From UBA5976 sp037137575 (GTDB taxonomy: Bacteria; Actinomycetota; Actinomycetes; S36-B12; UBA5976): DNA of 16,306 nucleotides. The stretch is from assembly GCA_037137575.1 (NCBI GenBank), contig JBAXKB010000023.1, positions 1-16,306 of the forward strand. Direction: 5' to 3'. Under the pieces are notes generated by a model, which was not told the DNA's origin, did no database searches, and saw only the letters and a program-made list of their open reading frames with translations. The position numbers were made by a program, and so were the translations under genes. Position 1 is the first letter of the stretch. Each line of letters begins with the position of its first letter. Positions 1-6,752 of the stretch are shown piece after piece.

Positions 1-113
1 GTCACACCATTGCTCGTTATTGGATCAGGAGCAGCGTTTCCGCTGCCTCCACTGGTACAGCCAGACAGCAGTCCAGCAACTAATAAACCGATAATTGAAA
101 TTCGTAAACGCAT
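1..113 (-). CDS. Lipoprotein, N-terminal fragment (possibly FKBP-type prolyl isomerase)
   Basis: Partial gene reading leftwards off the window edge; 37 codons are visible from ATG at 113-111. The start encodes a classical lipoprotein signal: MRLR, a hydrophobic stretch at about residues 5-16, then a lipobox LSGC with Cys19 as the lipidation site. A Ser/Gly/Ala/Pro-rich linker follows (TSGGSGNAAPDP), as is usual for the tether of a secreted lipoprotein. The product is therefore expected to be anchored on the outer face of the cytoplasmic membrane. The gene lies directly downstream of pafA, a position that in many actinobacteria holds FKBP-type peptidyl-prolyl isomerase genes. That identity is context only, because no catalytic domain is in view. 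A TAGGCT hexamer 6 nt before the ATG suggests its own leaderless promoter. Confidence 0.75.
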   Translation of the reverse strand, partial: MRLRISIIGLLVAGLLSGCTSGGSGNAAPDPITSNGV

Positions 114-119
114 GTTCCC

Positions 120-125
120 AGCCTA
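120..125 (-). promoter_or_regulatory. Putative -10 element of the lipoprotein gene (leaderless)
   Basis: Read on the minus strand, TAGGCT is followed by six bases (GGGAAC) and then the ATG at 113. TAnnnT placed 6 nt before a start codon puts the transcription start on the initiation codon. There is no convincing -35 box. The GGGA within the spacer is too close to the ATG to be a normal ribosome binding site. The same spacing recurs at mshC, the phosphomutase and the aldo/keto reductase. Confidence 0.45.
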
Positions 126-163
126 TTGCTTGGCTATTTACCATGCGCACTAGCCACGCGCTT

Positions 164-1540
164 TCACATTTGACTAATTAGATCCTGAACGTGTTCATCA
201 CTGGAACTAAATGGGTCAGGCAAGCTAATCGAACGTTCAACAGGGAGGTTAACTTTCAGGTGCATCCAGTCGGTGGCTATCGAGGTTTTTGTTTGTTTGG
301 CGGCAGTTAAAAAATCGCCCCGTAACTTAGCGCGGGTTGTTTGCGGTGGTGTTTGGATTGCGGTTTCAATCGCTGATTTGGCAATCACTGACCCGATTCT
401 TCCCTGCGCAAGCAATAGGTTGTAGATTCCGCGATCGGCCGAAAGTTCGTGATACATAAGTTCCACCTGAGCCAACTTGGCCGAATCTAAGGCCAACCCT
501 TGCTCATCCTGGAAAGCTTTCAAAAGCTGCAGCTTTATCCGCCAATCTAAAACGGACTCAAAAGCCGACAAGTCGCCATCTTCAAATGCTTCAATAATCT
601 GACCCCAGAGACTTAACGCCTGTTTATGCAAGTCAGACAACTCCCAACTAAATCGCCCGATGTTTGCGCAAACCAAATCAAAATAGATTCGCTGAGTTTC
701 AATCGCGCTGAGTGTCCTGCCATCCTGCAGTTGAACCAAGGCCTGGCCAGACAAATCCCGAGCGACATCGCGGATTGCTTTCATCGGATTATCAACTCGT
801 AAAGTTGCGGGTATTGCGCCCGCTTCCATTACTGCAAGAACTAAATCCATAGTGGCAACTTTGAGCAACATCGCTGTTTCAGACATGTTGCTATCGCCGC
901 TAATCACATGAAGTCGGCGATATTTGTCAGAGTTTGCGTGTGGTTCATCGCGAGTATTAATCATGGGTCTGGATCTTGTTGTAGCACTTGATACTGCATC
1001 CCACATGTGGTCTGCTCGTTGCGACATTACGTACACGATTCCATGGGAGGTTTTTAATAACTTCCCGGCTCCACAGAACAGTTGCCTAGTCACTAGGAAA
1101 GGTAAAAGTCCATCCAGATGTTGCAAGTAGTCGAGTTTGCGATTGATCAGATAGTTTTCGTGACAGCCATAAGAGTTTCCTGATGAGTCGGTGTTGTTCT
1201 TGAAAACAAACACTCGACCATCTATGCCTTCACTAGCTAACTTGGCTTCTGCAGCCCGTGCCATCTGCGAAACGATCTCGTCGCCAGCTTTTTCTTGAGC
1301 AAGCACATCACTAAGCTGGTCGCACTCGGCTGTTGCGTACTCGGGATGGCTGCCGACATCCAAATAAAGCCGGCCACCATTTGGCAAAAATACGTTATTA
1401 CTTCGGTACTCATCCACGATGTCGCTAAACAAGTAGCGAGCTAACTCATCGGGAGTCAGTCGACGGTGATTCTCCATCGAACAAGTTATGCCGTATTCAG
1501 TCTCAACCCCGAAAATTCGGCGCGGCAATGCCAATGACAA
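164..1540 (-). CDS. pafA: Pup-protein ligase PafA
   Basis: PafA uses ATP to phosphorylate the C-terminal glutamate of Pup and joins it by an isopeptide bond to substrate lysines in the cytoplasm. The 458 residues match the family length of about 450-480. Visible features are the N-terminal metal/ATP-binding GVETEYG (residues 11-17), the catalytic-aspartate strand GGRLYLDVGSHPEY with Asp61, the FKNNTD segment, and the STSTR-like/INTRDEPHA loop of the glutamine-synthetase-like fold. It lacks the insertion between the first strands (Dop-loop) present in its neighbour, which separates ligase from depupylase. The start chosen is TTG at 1540; two further in-frame TTG codons follow within seven codons, so the exact start is uncertain. 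It begins 2 nt after the pup stop, so it is probably translated by coupling, with AAGGG inside the pup 3' end as a possible ribosome site. It is the last gene of the Pup operon. Confidence 0.97.
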   Translation of the reverse strand: MSLALPRRIFGVETEYGITCSMENHRRLTPDELARYLFSDIVDEYRSNNVFLPNGGRLYLDVGSHPEYATAECDQLSDVLAQEKAGDEIVSQMARAAEAKLASEGIDGRVFVFKNNTDSSGNSYGCHENYLINRKLDYLQHLDGLLPFLVTRQLFCGAGKLLKTSHGIVYVMSQRADHMWDAVSSATTRSRPMINTRDEPHANSDKYRRLHVISGDSNMSETAMLLKVATMDLVLAVMEAGAIPATLRVDNPMKAIRDVARDLSGQALVQLQDGRTLSAIETQRIYFDLVCANIGRFSWELSDLHKQALSLWGQIIEAFEDGDLSAFESVLDWRIKLQLLKAFQDEQGLALDSAKLAQVELMYHELSADRGIYNLLLAQGRIGSVIAKSAIETAIQTPPQTTRAKLRGDFLTAAKQTKTSIATDWMHLKVNLPVERSISLPDPFSSSDEHVQDLISQM

Positions 1541-1542
1541 AA

Positions 1543-1737
1543 CTACTGGCCACCCTTTTGCACAAAGCCGCTGACAAATTCCTCAGAGTTCTTCTCTAGT
1601 ACCGCATCGATTTGATCGAGTATTCCAGAGATGTCCGGCACTATTACCTGTTTTGACGCCTTAGTTGTCGCGGCATTCTCGTCATCGTCTGCGCTTGTCG
1701 GCGCGGACTTAGCTGCTTCAAAATTCTGTTCGGTCAC
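1543..1737 (-). CDS. pup: Prokaryotic ubiquitin-like protein Pup
   Basis: A 64-residue protein tag. The C-terminus is the hallmark FVQKGGQ. It ends in Gln64, so it must be deamidated to Glu by Dop before PafA can conjugate it. Residues 36-58 form the amphipathic helix (SGILDQIDAVLEKNSEEF region) that binds the ARC/Mpa coiled coil. The N-terminal ~30 residues are polar and acidic and look disordered, as in the family. The segment before the helix is unusual: instead of the highly charged stretch of the mycobacterial protein it reads KQVIVPDI, a short hydrophobic patch. The start is GTG at 1737 with a strong AGGAG Shine-Dalgarno at 1747-1743, 5 nt upstream. It lies between dop (25-nt gap) and pafA (2-nt gap). 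In proteasome-bearing relatives prcB and prcA usually follow here; they are absent. Confidence 0.97.
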   Translation of the reverse strand: MTEQNFEAAKSAPTSADDDENAATTKASKQVIVPDISGILDQIDAVLEKNSEEFVSGFVQKGGQ

Positions 1738-1762
1738 GATTTCTCCTAGATCTCACTTAACA

Positions 1763-3283
1763 CTAATGCTGTTCGTTGATTAGCTGTTCTAAGTTGCTGA
1801 CAAATTCGATCAGTTCGTCCTGCTTGGCAAACAGGTGCGCGGTTTCAGTCGCACTATAGCCACGGGCATCGGGCAAGCCGATTCGCTTCAATGGCTCATC
1901 AGGTGATATCTGGAAGATGAGCGACTCCCAAGAAGCCCCAACCACACTCTGGCCATAACTCTGAACCGATTTCCCACGCACATAAGCACGAGTGTCCTCT
2001 GGTGGGTTGATCATTGCGCGTTCTACTTCTAGGTCGGTAAATAGCTCAGTCGTCATGGAATTGCGTTGCATCAAATACGCTAATCCCTTATCGGCTCTGA
2101 TATCTGAGTACTGAAGGTCGATTGCTTTAAGTTTGCTATCTTGCCAACCCAAATCATCGCGCAGTCGATAAGAATCAAGTACCGATTTCTTAGTAACCCA
2201 GTCGACGGTCCCAACGAGTGACTCATTATCCGACTCGAGGGCGTCGAGTACTTCACGCCAAAGATTCAGCACCTCTTGCGTCATCGCGTCATGAGGTTTA
2301 TTGGCCATGTAGTTTTGCGCCGCGGTCAAATACATTCGCTGAATTTGGATTGCGCGCAGTGAAGTTCCATCAGTTAGCTGCAACTCGTGGGCGAATTCGT
2401 AGTCGCGACTAACAGACTGCATTTCCAGTACCGGGTCGGTTAAGTCAATCGCCAAATCAAGTGCCGAATCTTCAATCATTGATAGCACCAAAGCGGTTGC
2501 TCCCATTTTTAGAAACGTCATGGCTGGCGACATATTGGCATCGCCAACAATTACATGTAGGCGTCGGAACTTGTTGGGATCGGCGTGTGGTTCGTCACGC
2601 GTGTTAATAATTGGTCGATTCACAGTGGTTTCCAGACCCACTCGTGCTTCAAAGAAATCAGCGCGCTGCGAAATCTGGAAACCAGATGTTCGACTCTCCT
2701 GCCCCAAACCAACTCGTCCTGAGCCGGCCCAAATGTTTCGGCTCACAAAAAACGGCGTTAGGTGCTTAACAAAATTATCGAAAGGGACATCGCGGGCAAC
2801 TTGATAATTTTCATGGGTGCCGTAGCTAGCACCTTTGCCATCAGTGTTGTTCTTATAAATCGTGATCAAATTACCTGTTAGTTCGCTGGCCATTCCAGCC
2901 GCAACGTCGAGTATGCGATCGCCTGCCATGTCCCACAACGCCGCATCTCGGGGATTAGTAACTTCAGGACCAGAATATTCTGGATGAGCGTGATCTACAT
3001 AAAACCGAGCACCATTTGGCAGCATTAAATTGGGCATGCCGATATCAATGTCGGTCCAAGACTCTGGATCAGCTAGCTCGCGTTCTACTTCGTAACCCCG
3101 TACATCGTTAAACGGCGATTCCACGTAATAGTCCCAGCGCATCGGCTTTGATCGACCAGGAAAAAGAAAATCGGAGTAAGCGTTCACGACCGCTGCGCAC
3201 AAAATGGTTGGATTTATTCCGAGGTTATTAGGTGATGAGATTCCGTATTCGGTCTCTATCCCCATAATCCGATGAACAGTCAT
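1763..3283 (-). CDS. dop: Deamidase of Pup / depupylase Dop
   Basis: Dop deamidates the Pup C-terminal Gln to Glu and cleaves Pup from substrates, using a bound nucleotide. At 506 residues it has the usual Dop length (about 500). N-terminal GIETEYGISS (8-17) supplies metal ligands; residues about 40-80 form the long Dop-specific insertion absent from PafA; GARFYVDHAHPEY (91-103) carries the catalytic Asp97. The IYKNNTDGKG segment, the NTRDEPHA loop and LHVIVGDANMS are family motifs. The ATG at 3283 lies 14 nt after the arc stop. No strong ribosome binding site is visible, so re-initiation after arc is likely. Its retention beside a GGQ-ending Pup is consistent, because the tag could not be activated without Dop. 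Confidence 0.97.
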   Translation of the reverse strand: MTVHRIMGIETEYGISSPNNLGINPTILCAAVVNAYSDFLFPGRSKPMRWDYYVESPFNDVRGYEVERELADPESWTDIDIGMPNLMLPNGARFYVDHAHPEYSGPEVTNPRDAALWDMAGDRILDVAAGMASELTGNLITIYKNNTDGKGASYGTHENYQVARDVPFDNFVKHLTPFFVSRNIWAGSGRVGLGQESRTSGFQISQRADFFEARVGLETTVNRPIINTRDEPHADPNKFRRLHVIVGDANMSPAMTFLKMGATALVLSMIEDSALDLAIDLTDPVLEMQSVSRDYEFAHELQLTDGTSLRAIQIQRMYLTAAQNYMANKPHDAMTQEVLNLWREVLDALESDNESLVGTVDWVTKKSVLDSYRLRDDLGWQDSKLKAIDLQYSDIRADKGLAYLMQRNSMTTELFTDLEVERAMINPPEDTRAYVRGKSVQSYGQSVVGASWESLIFQISPDEPLKRIGLPDARGYSATETAHLFAKQDELIEFVSNLEQLINEQH

Positions 3284-3297
3284 TGTCGGTTAGGCAA

Positions 3298-4908
3298 CTA
3301 ACTAGTGGGCGCAATGCTGTGGCTGGCTGGCGAACCATCTTTTGTATGTACAAGTGTGCGCATGTACACGATTGGTTGACCTTTTCGTCCGGAGATCTTG
3401 GCCCAGTCGTCCGGGTTAGTAGTGTTCGGTAAATCTTCGTTCTCCAGCAACTCGTCGTAAGCCGCGCTGATTAGGTGCGATGTTGAAACGCCCCGCACAC
3501 CTGTTGCCAACTCGTTTTTGATTGCATACTTCTTCGCGCGAGAAACGATGTTTTCAATCATCGCGCCTGAATTGAAATCATGGAAGTAGAGGATTTCTTT
3601 CTCACCATTCGTATAAGTAACTTCCAAAAATTCATTATCCGTTGAGTTTTGGTACATACGGGTGGTAATACTCTCAATCATTTCTTTGACAGCATTTTCT
3701 AGCGAGCCATACTTGCGTACTTCGTCATCGTGAATCGGCACATCTACTGTTAGATACTTTGCAAAAATTTGTGCGCTGGCCGTTTTATTAGGTCGGTCTA
3801 CTTTGATCTTTACGTCCAAACGACCCGGACGCAGAATTGCCGGGTCAATCATGTCTTCACGGTTTGAAGCGCCGATCACAATCACATGGTCAAGACCTTC
3901 AACACCATCTATCTCGCTAAGTAACTGCGGAACAATCGTTGTCTCCACATCACTTGAAACGCCAGTACCACGAGTTCTAAACAGTGCATCCATCTCGTCG
4001 AAGAACACAATGACCGGAGTTCCCTCTTCAGCCTTCTCGCGAGCTCTTTGGAAAATAATGCGAATCTGTCGCTCAGTTTCGCCAACGTACTTGTTGAGAA
4101 GTTCTGGGCCCTTGATGTTGATGAAGTAGCTGCGCCCACTGCCATTGCCAGTTGCTGCCTGCGTTTTCTTCGCAATAGAGTTCGCAACGGCCTTGGCTAT
4201 CAGCGTCTTACCGCATCCCGGTGGACCATAGAGCAAAATACCCTTTGGTGCTTTTAGTGAATAGTCAGCGAACATTTTTGCTTGCAAGAATGGCAGTTCA
4301 ACCGCATCAATAATGCTCTCAATTTGCTCTTGTAATCCGCCAATATCTTCATAACTCACATCTGGAACTTCTTCTAGCAACAAATCGTCAATCTCTGATT
4401 TAGCAATTCGTTCAAAAGCAAAGCCTGCGCGCAAATCACAAAGCAAACTATCCCCGCTACGTAGGGACGCAACATCTATCGGATGAGCGCACAGGACGAC
4501 ATGAACTTCATCTGCTTGCCCACGCACCAGGATGCGTTCACCATCTTCGACCACTTCTACGAAAGTGACGAGTTGCCCGCTATTGGTAGTGCCGCCAACT
4601 TCGATGACGTTCATTGACTCATTGAGTAACAACTCTTGTCCCCGCTTAAGCGCACTGGCGTCTACTTCGGGGCTAACTGCTACTCGCATTTGTCGGCCGT
4701 TAAAAACGATGTTTATAAGCCCATTTTCAGCCGCTGAGACGAACAGTGCATAACTATTTGGCGGTAACCCCAACTTCTCGATTTCGTGATGCAGCTCCAA
4801 AACTTGATCGCGGGCCTCGCGCAGAGTCTTTGTGAGTAAGTCGTTGTGTGCCGACAGGTCATCAAAGCGCTTTCGCAGATCAGAGAGATCCTCAGACGTC
4901 GCGCTCAT
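3298..4908 (-). CDS. arc: AAA+ ATPase ARC (Mpa-like), lacking the proteasome-docking tail
   Basis: Hexameric unfoldase that recognises Pup through its N-terminal coiled coil. Domains in the 536 residues: coiled coil about 5-46, tandem OB folds about 50-180, AAA+ module from about 185. Walker A GPPGCGKT is at 228-235, pore loop KYVG at 273-276, Walker B IVFFDE at 300-305, sensor-1 Asn349, and arginine-finger region LRPGR at 359-363. The body aligns closely, from memory, with M. tuberculosis Mpa up to the IVYIRTLV strand (here IVYMRTLV). Mpa then ends in a tail closing with GQYL, which inserts into the 20S alpha ring. Here the chain ends SHSIAPTS with a TAG stop and no GQYL, HbYX-like motif or in-frame remnant. 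The linker between the two OB folds is also shorter than in Mpa. ATG at 4908 overlaps the trmI stop by one base (TAATG). This supports a role as a 20S-independent unfoldase. Confidence 0.96.
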   Translation of the reverse strand: MSATSEDLSDLRKRFDDLSAHNDLLTKTLREARDQVLELHHEIEKLGLPPNSYALFVSAAENGLINIVFNGRQMRVAVSPEVDASALKRGQELLLNESMNVIEVGGTTNSGQLVTFVEVVEDGERILVRGQADEVHVVLCAHPIDVASLRSGDSLLCDLRAGFAFERIAKSEIDDLLLEEVPDVSYEDIGGLQEQIESIIDAVELPFLQAKMFADYSLKAPKGILLYGPPGCGKTLIAKAVANSIAKKTQAATGNGSGRSYFINIKGPELLNKYVGETERQIRIIFQRAREKAEEGTPVIVFFDEMDALFRTRGTGVSSDVETTIVPQLLSEIDGVEGLDHVIVIGASNREDMIDPAILRPGRLDVKIKVDRPNKTASAQIFAKYLTVDVPIHDDEVRKYGSLENAVKEMIESITTRMYQNSTDNEFLEVTYTNGEKEILYFHDFNSGAMIENIVSRAKKYAIKNELATGVRGVSTSHLISAAYDELLENEDLPNTTNPDDWAKISGRKGQPIVYMRTLVHTKDGSPASHSIAPTS

Positions 4909-5798
4909 TATTCACCTGATTCAGATTCGGCAGTACTAGATAATTCTTGCGCATCCATGCCTTTAGCGGGGCGAATTCGACGAGCTGGCAGCACAGTCCC
5001 ATCGGCTAATCGCCGAGCCTGAACTAAGAAGCCTGTGTGTCCTTGCATTTTGTGACTCGGCCGAACAGCCAAACCCTCGACATGCCAGGTGCGTTGAATA
5101 AGTTCTTGCCCTTGCGGATCAGTCCAGTTTTTAGTGAGACGAATCTCTTCAATTACTTTGGCCATTTGGGTGGTGGTTGCGACATAGATCATCAGTACTC
5201 CACCGGGTCGAATTACCCGGGTCATCGCTTCCACACATTCCCAAGGGGCAAGCATGTCCAGAACTGCTCTGTCCACCGAACCAACAGCAAGTGTCGCAGT
5301 TTCCTCTTGAACTGACCCAAGAGTTACCGTCCAGTTTTCCGGCCGCTCGCCAAAGAAAGTAGTCACATTCTTTTGGGCAATCTTTGCGAAATCTTCCCGG
5401 CGTTCGTAGCTGTACAGATGCCCATTCGTGCCAATTGCCCGCAGTAATGAGCAACTTAACGCGCCACTACCAACTCCAGCTTCCACCACTACAGCGCCAG
5501 GATAAATGTCGGCAAATCCGACAATCGCGGCAGCATCCTTTGGGTAGATAACGGCAGCGCCACGCGGCATAGAGAGCACGAAATCAGTCAGAAGTGGCTT
5601 CAGGGCTAGGTAAACATAGTTGCCGGTAGAAGTAACTGTGATTCCTTCTGGCTGACCCACCAAGTCGTTGTGCGAAATTGCACCGTGATTAGTGTGAAAC
5701 TCGCGATCTGTTTCAAGAGTAATGGTGTGCATACGACCCTTAACGTCTGTCAATTGGACTCGATCGCCCACTTTGAAAGCCGCTCTTTGCTCTGACAT
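4908..5798 (-). CDS. trmI: tRNA (adenine-58-N1)-methyltransferase TrmI
   Basis: SAM-dependent Rossmann-fold enzyme that forms m1A58 in the T-loop of tRNAs. The N-terminal small beta domain (FKVGDRVQLTD) is followed by REFHTNHGAISHNDLVG. The MPRGAAVIYPKDAAAIV segment precedes the SAM-binding motif VVEAGVGSGALS; then come the VDRAVLDMLAPWE and GGVLMIYVATTTQ motifs and the C-terminal VRPSHKMQGHTGFLV. An ATG exists 33 nt upstream (5831), but it would add a non-conserved 11-residue extension. ATG at 5798 is preferred: it is preceded at once by AGGTGGG, and family members start with a short Met-Ser-type N-terminus before the FxVGD strand. Length from this start is 296 residues, near the usual 280-300. 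It heads the Pup operon and its stop overlaps the arc start, so it is co-transcribed and probably translationally coupled. Confidence 0.95.
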   Translation of the reverse strand: MSEQRAAFKVGDRVQLTDVKGRMHTITLETDREFHTNHGAISHNDLVGQPEGITVTSTGNYVYLALKPLLTDFVLSMPRGAAVIYPKDAAAIVGFADIYPGAVVVEAGVGSGALSCSLLRAIGTNGHLYSYERREDFAKIAQKNVTTFFGERPENWTVTLGSVQEETATLAVGSVDRAVLDMLAPWECVEAMTRVIRPGGVLMIYVATTTQMAKVIEEIRLTKNWTDPQGQELIQRTWHVEGLAVRPSHKMQGHTGFLVQARRLADGTVLPARRIRPAKGMDAQELSSTAESESGE

Positions 5799-5871
5799 AC
5801 CCCACCTAGTTAACGTTGAACTGCTCCCCATTCTGTCAGCAATCCATAGCCCGAGCCAGCGGTGTAGGCGT

Positions 5872-5877
5872 TAAACT
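5872..5877 (+). promoter_or_regulatory. Putative -10 element for the PAC2 gene
   Basis: TAAACT lies 32 nt before the GTG start in the divergent spacer between trmI and the PAC2 gene. It is identical to the mshC -10 candidate. It would give a leader of about 25 nt that includes the AGGAG ribosome site. No clear -35 box is seen. I could not identify an equally good element for the opposing trmI operon in this spacer. Confidence 0.35.
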
Positions 5878-5909
5878 AAAACAGTCAGACAAACCCGCGA
5901 GGAGTAACA

Positions 5910-6752
5910 GTGACCGAAGGTCCCCTGGATAAAGATCCTGCGACATTAGTTATTGCGGCTTTCAAAGGCTGGAGCAATGCTGCGGAAGCTTCCACGGATG
6001 CTTTGGAATACTTACTTGAAGTTTGGGATGTCGTCTCGGTAACAGAAATCTCTCGAGACGAGTACTACAGCTACACCGATAATCGGCCCGAAGTGTTTGT
6101 TGCCGAAAATGGACAACGCGAAATTTTGTGGCCGCAAACTTTTGTACATCATGTGGTTACCCCAACTATGCCTAATACCAACGTTTACATAATTATTGGC
6201 GACGAACCTAATCTAAAGTGGCAACAGTATTGCGCTGAATTACTTACTGTTATCAATCCTGGAACACCTGGTCTGCTAATCACACTAGGTGGAATGCTCG
6301 CTGAAGTTTTGCACTCACGTCCGATACATGTTCATGGCCACGCGACCGATCCACGAATACAGGAAAGTACCGGCTACGAATCATCAAGCTACGAGGGTCC
6401 AGTCAGTATTATGGGCGTTCTCCAAGACGCCCTCGAGGGATTTGGATTTGAAACAGTTTCTTTGTGGGCCGCTATTCCTCATTACGTTGCTAGCGATCCG
6501 TGTCCGAAAGCATCCTTAGCACTGCTGCGCGGCGTTGAAGAAATACTAGACACGACAATTGCACTAGACGAACTCGTTGAAAATGCTCGCGCTTGGCAGA
6601 CTGGTGCAGATGAACTCACAGCCACTGATGAAGATATCGCTGACTATGTACGCGGCTTAGAGGAAAGTTCAGAAGCCTCAGAATTGCCCGAAGCCACCGG
6701 TGAGGCTATCGCTCGCGAATTTGAACGCTACTTACGCCGCCGCGAAATTTAG
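5910..6752 (+). CDS. PAC2-family protein (actinobacterial)
   Basis: A 280-residue protein of the PAC2 (proteasome assembly chaperone 2-like) family. Motifs seen: AFKGWSNAAEAST (17-29), the NRPEVF and ILWPQTF segments, IIGDEPNLKW (95-104), TLGGMLAEVLHSRP (125-138), YEGPVSIMGVL (161-171), SLWAAIPHYVA (184-194) and PCPKASLALL. The GTG start at 5910 has AGGAG 5-6 nt upstream. It is divergent from the trmI-arc-dop-pup-pafA operon and shares its spacer. Its stop overlaps the convergent pgi stop by 4 nt. In eukaryotes PAC2 helps assemble the 20S alpha ring; the bacterial members have no settled function. The C-terminal ~60 residues are acidic and ATP-grasp or enzymatic motifs are not evident. No substrate can be assigned. 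Confidence 0.9.
   Translation: MTEGPLDKDPATLVIAAFKGWSNAAEASTDALEYLLEVWDVVSVTEISRDEYYSYTDNRPEVFVAENGQREILWPQTFVHHVVTPTMPNTNVYIIIGDEPNLKWQQYCAELLTVINPGTPGLLITLGGMLAEVLHSRPIHVHGHATDPRIQESTGYESSSYEGPVSIMGVLQDALEGFGFETVSLWAAIPHYVASDPCPKASLALLRGVEEILDTTIALDELVENARAWQTGADELTATDEDIADYVRGLEESSEASELPEATGEAIAREFERYLRRREI

Noticed and set aside
114..163. Terminator after pafA
   Set aside because: No convincing hairpin plus U-run was found between pafA and the lipoprotein gene.
2520..2804. Open frame of 94 codons on the plus strand opposite dop
   Set aside because: It is antisense to the well-conserved dop coding sequence, has no family features or ribosome site, and is a shadow of dop codon use.
3803..4129. 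Open frame of 108 codons on the plus strand opposite arc
   Set aside because: It lies entirely within the AAA+ module coding region of arc, including Walker B; no recognisable protein features.
5799..5831. Upstream ATG that would extend TrmI by 11 residues
   Set aside because: The extension is not family-like and no ribosome site precedes it, while ATG at 5798 follows AGGTGGG.
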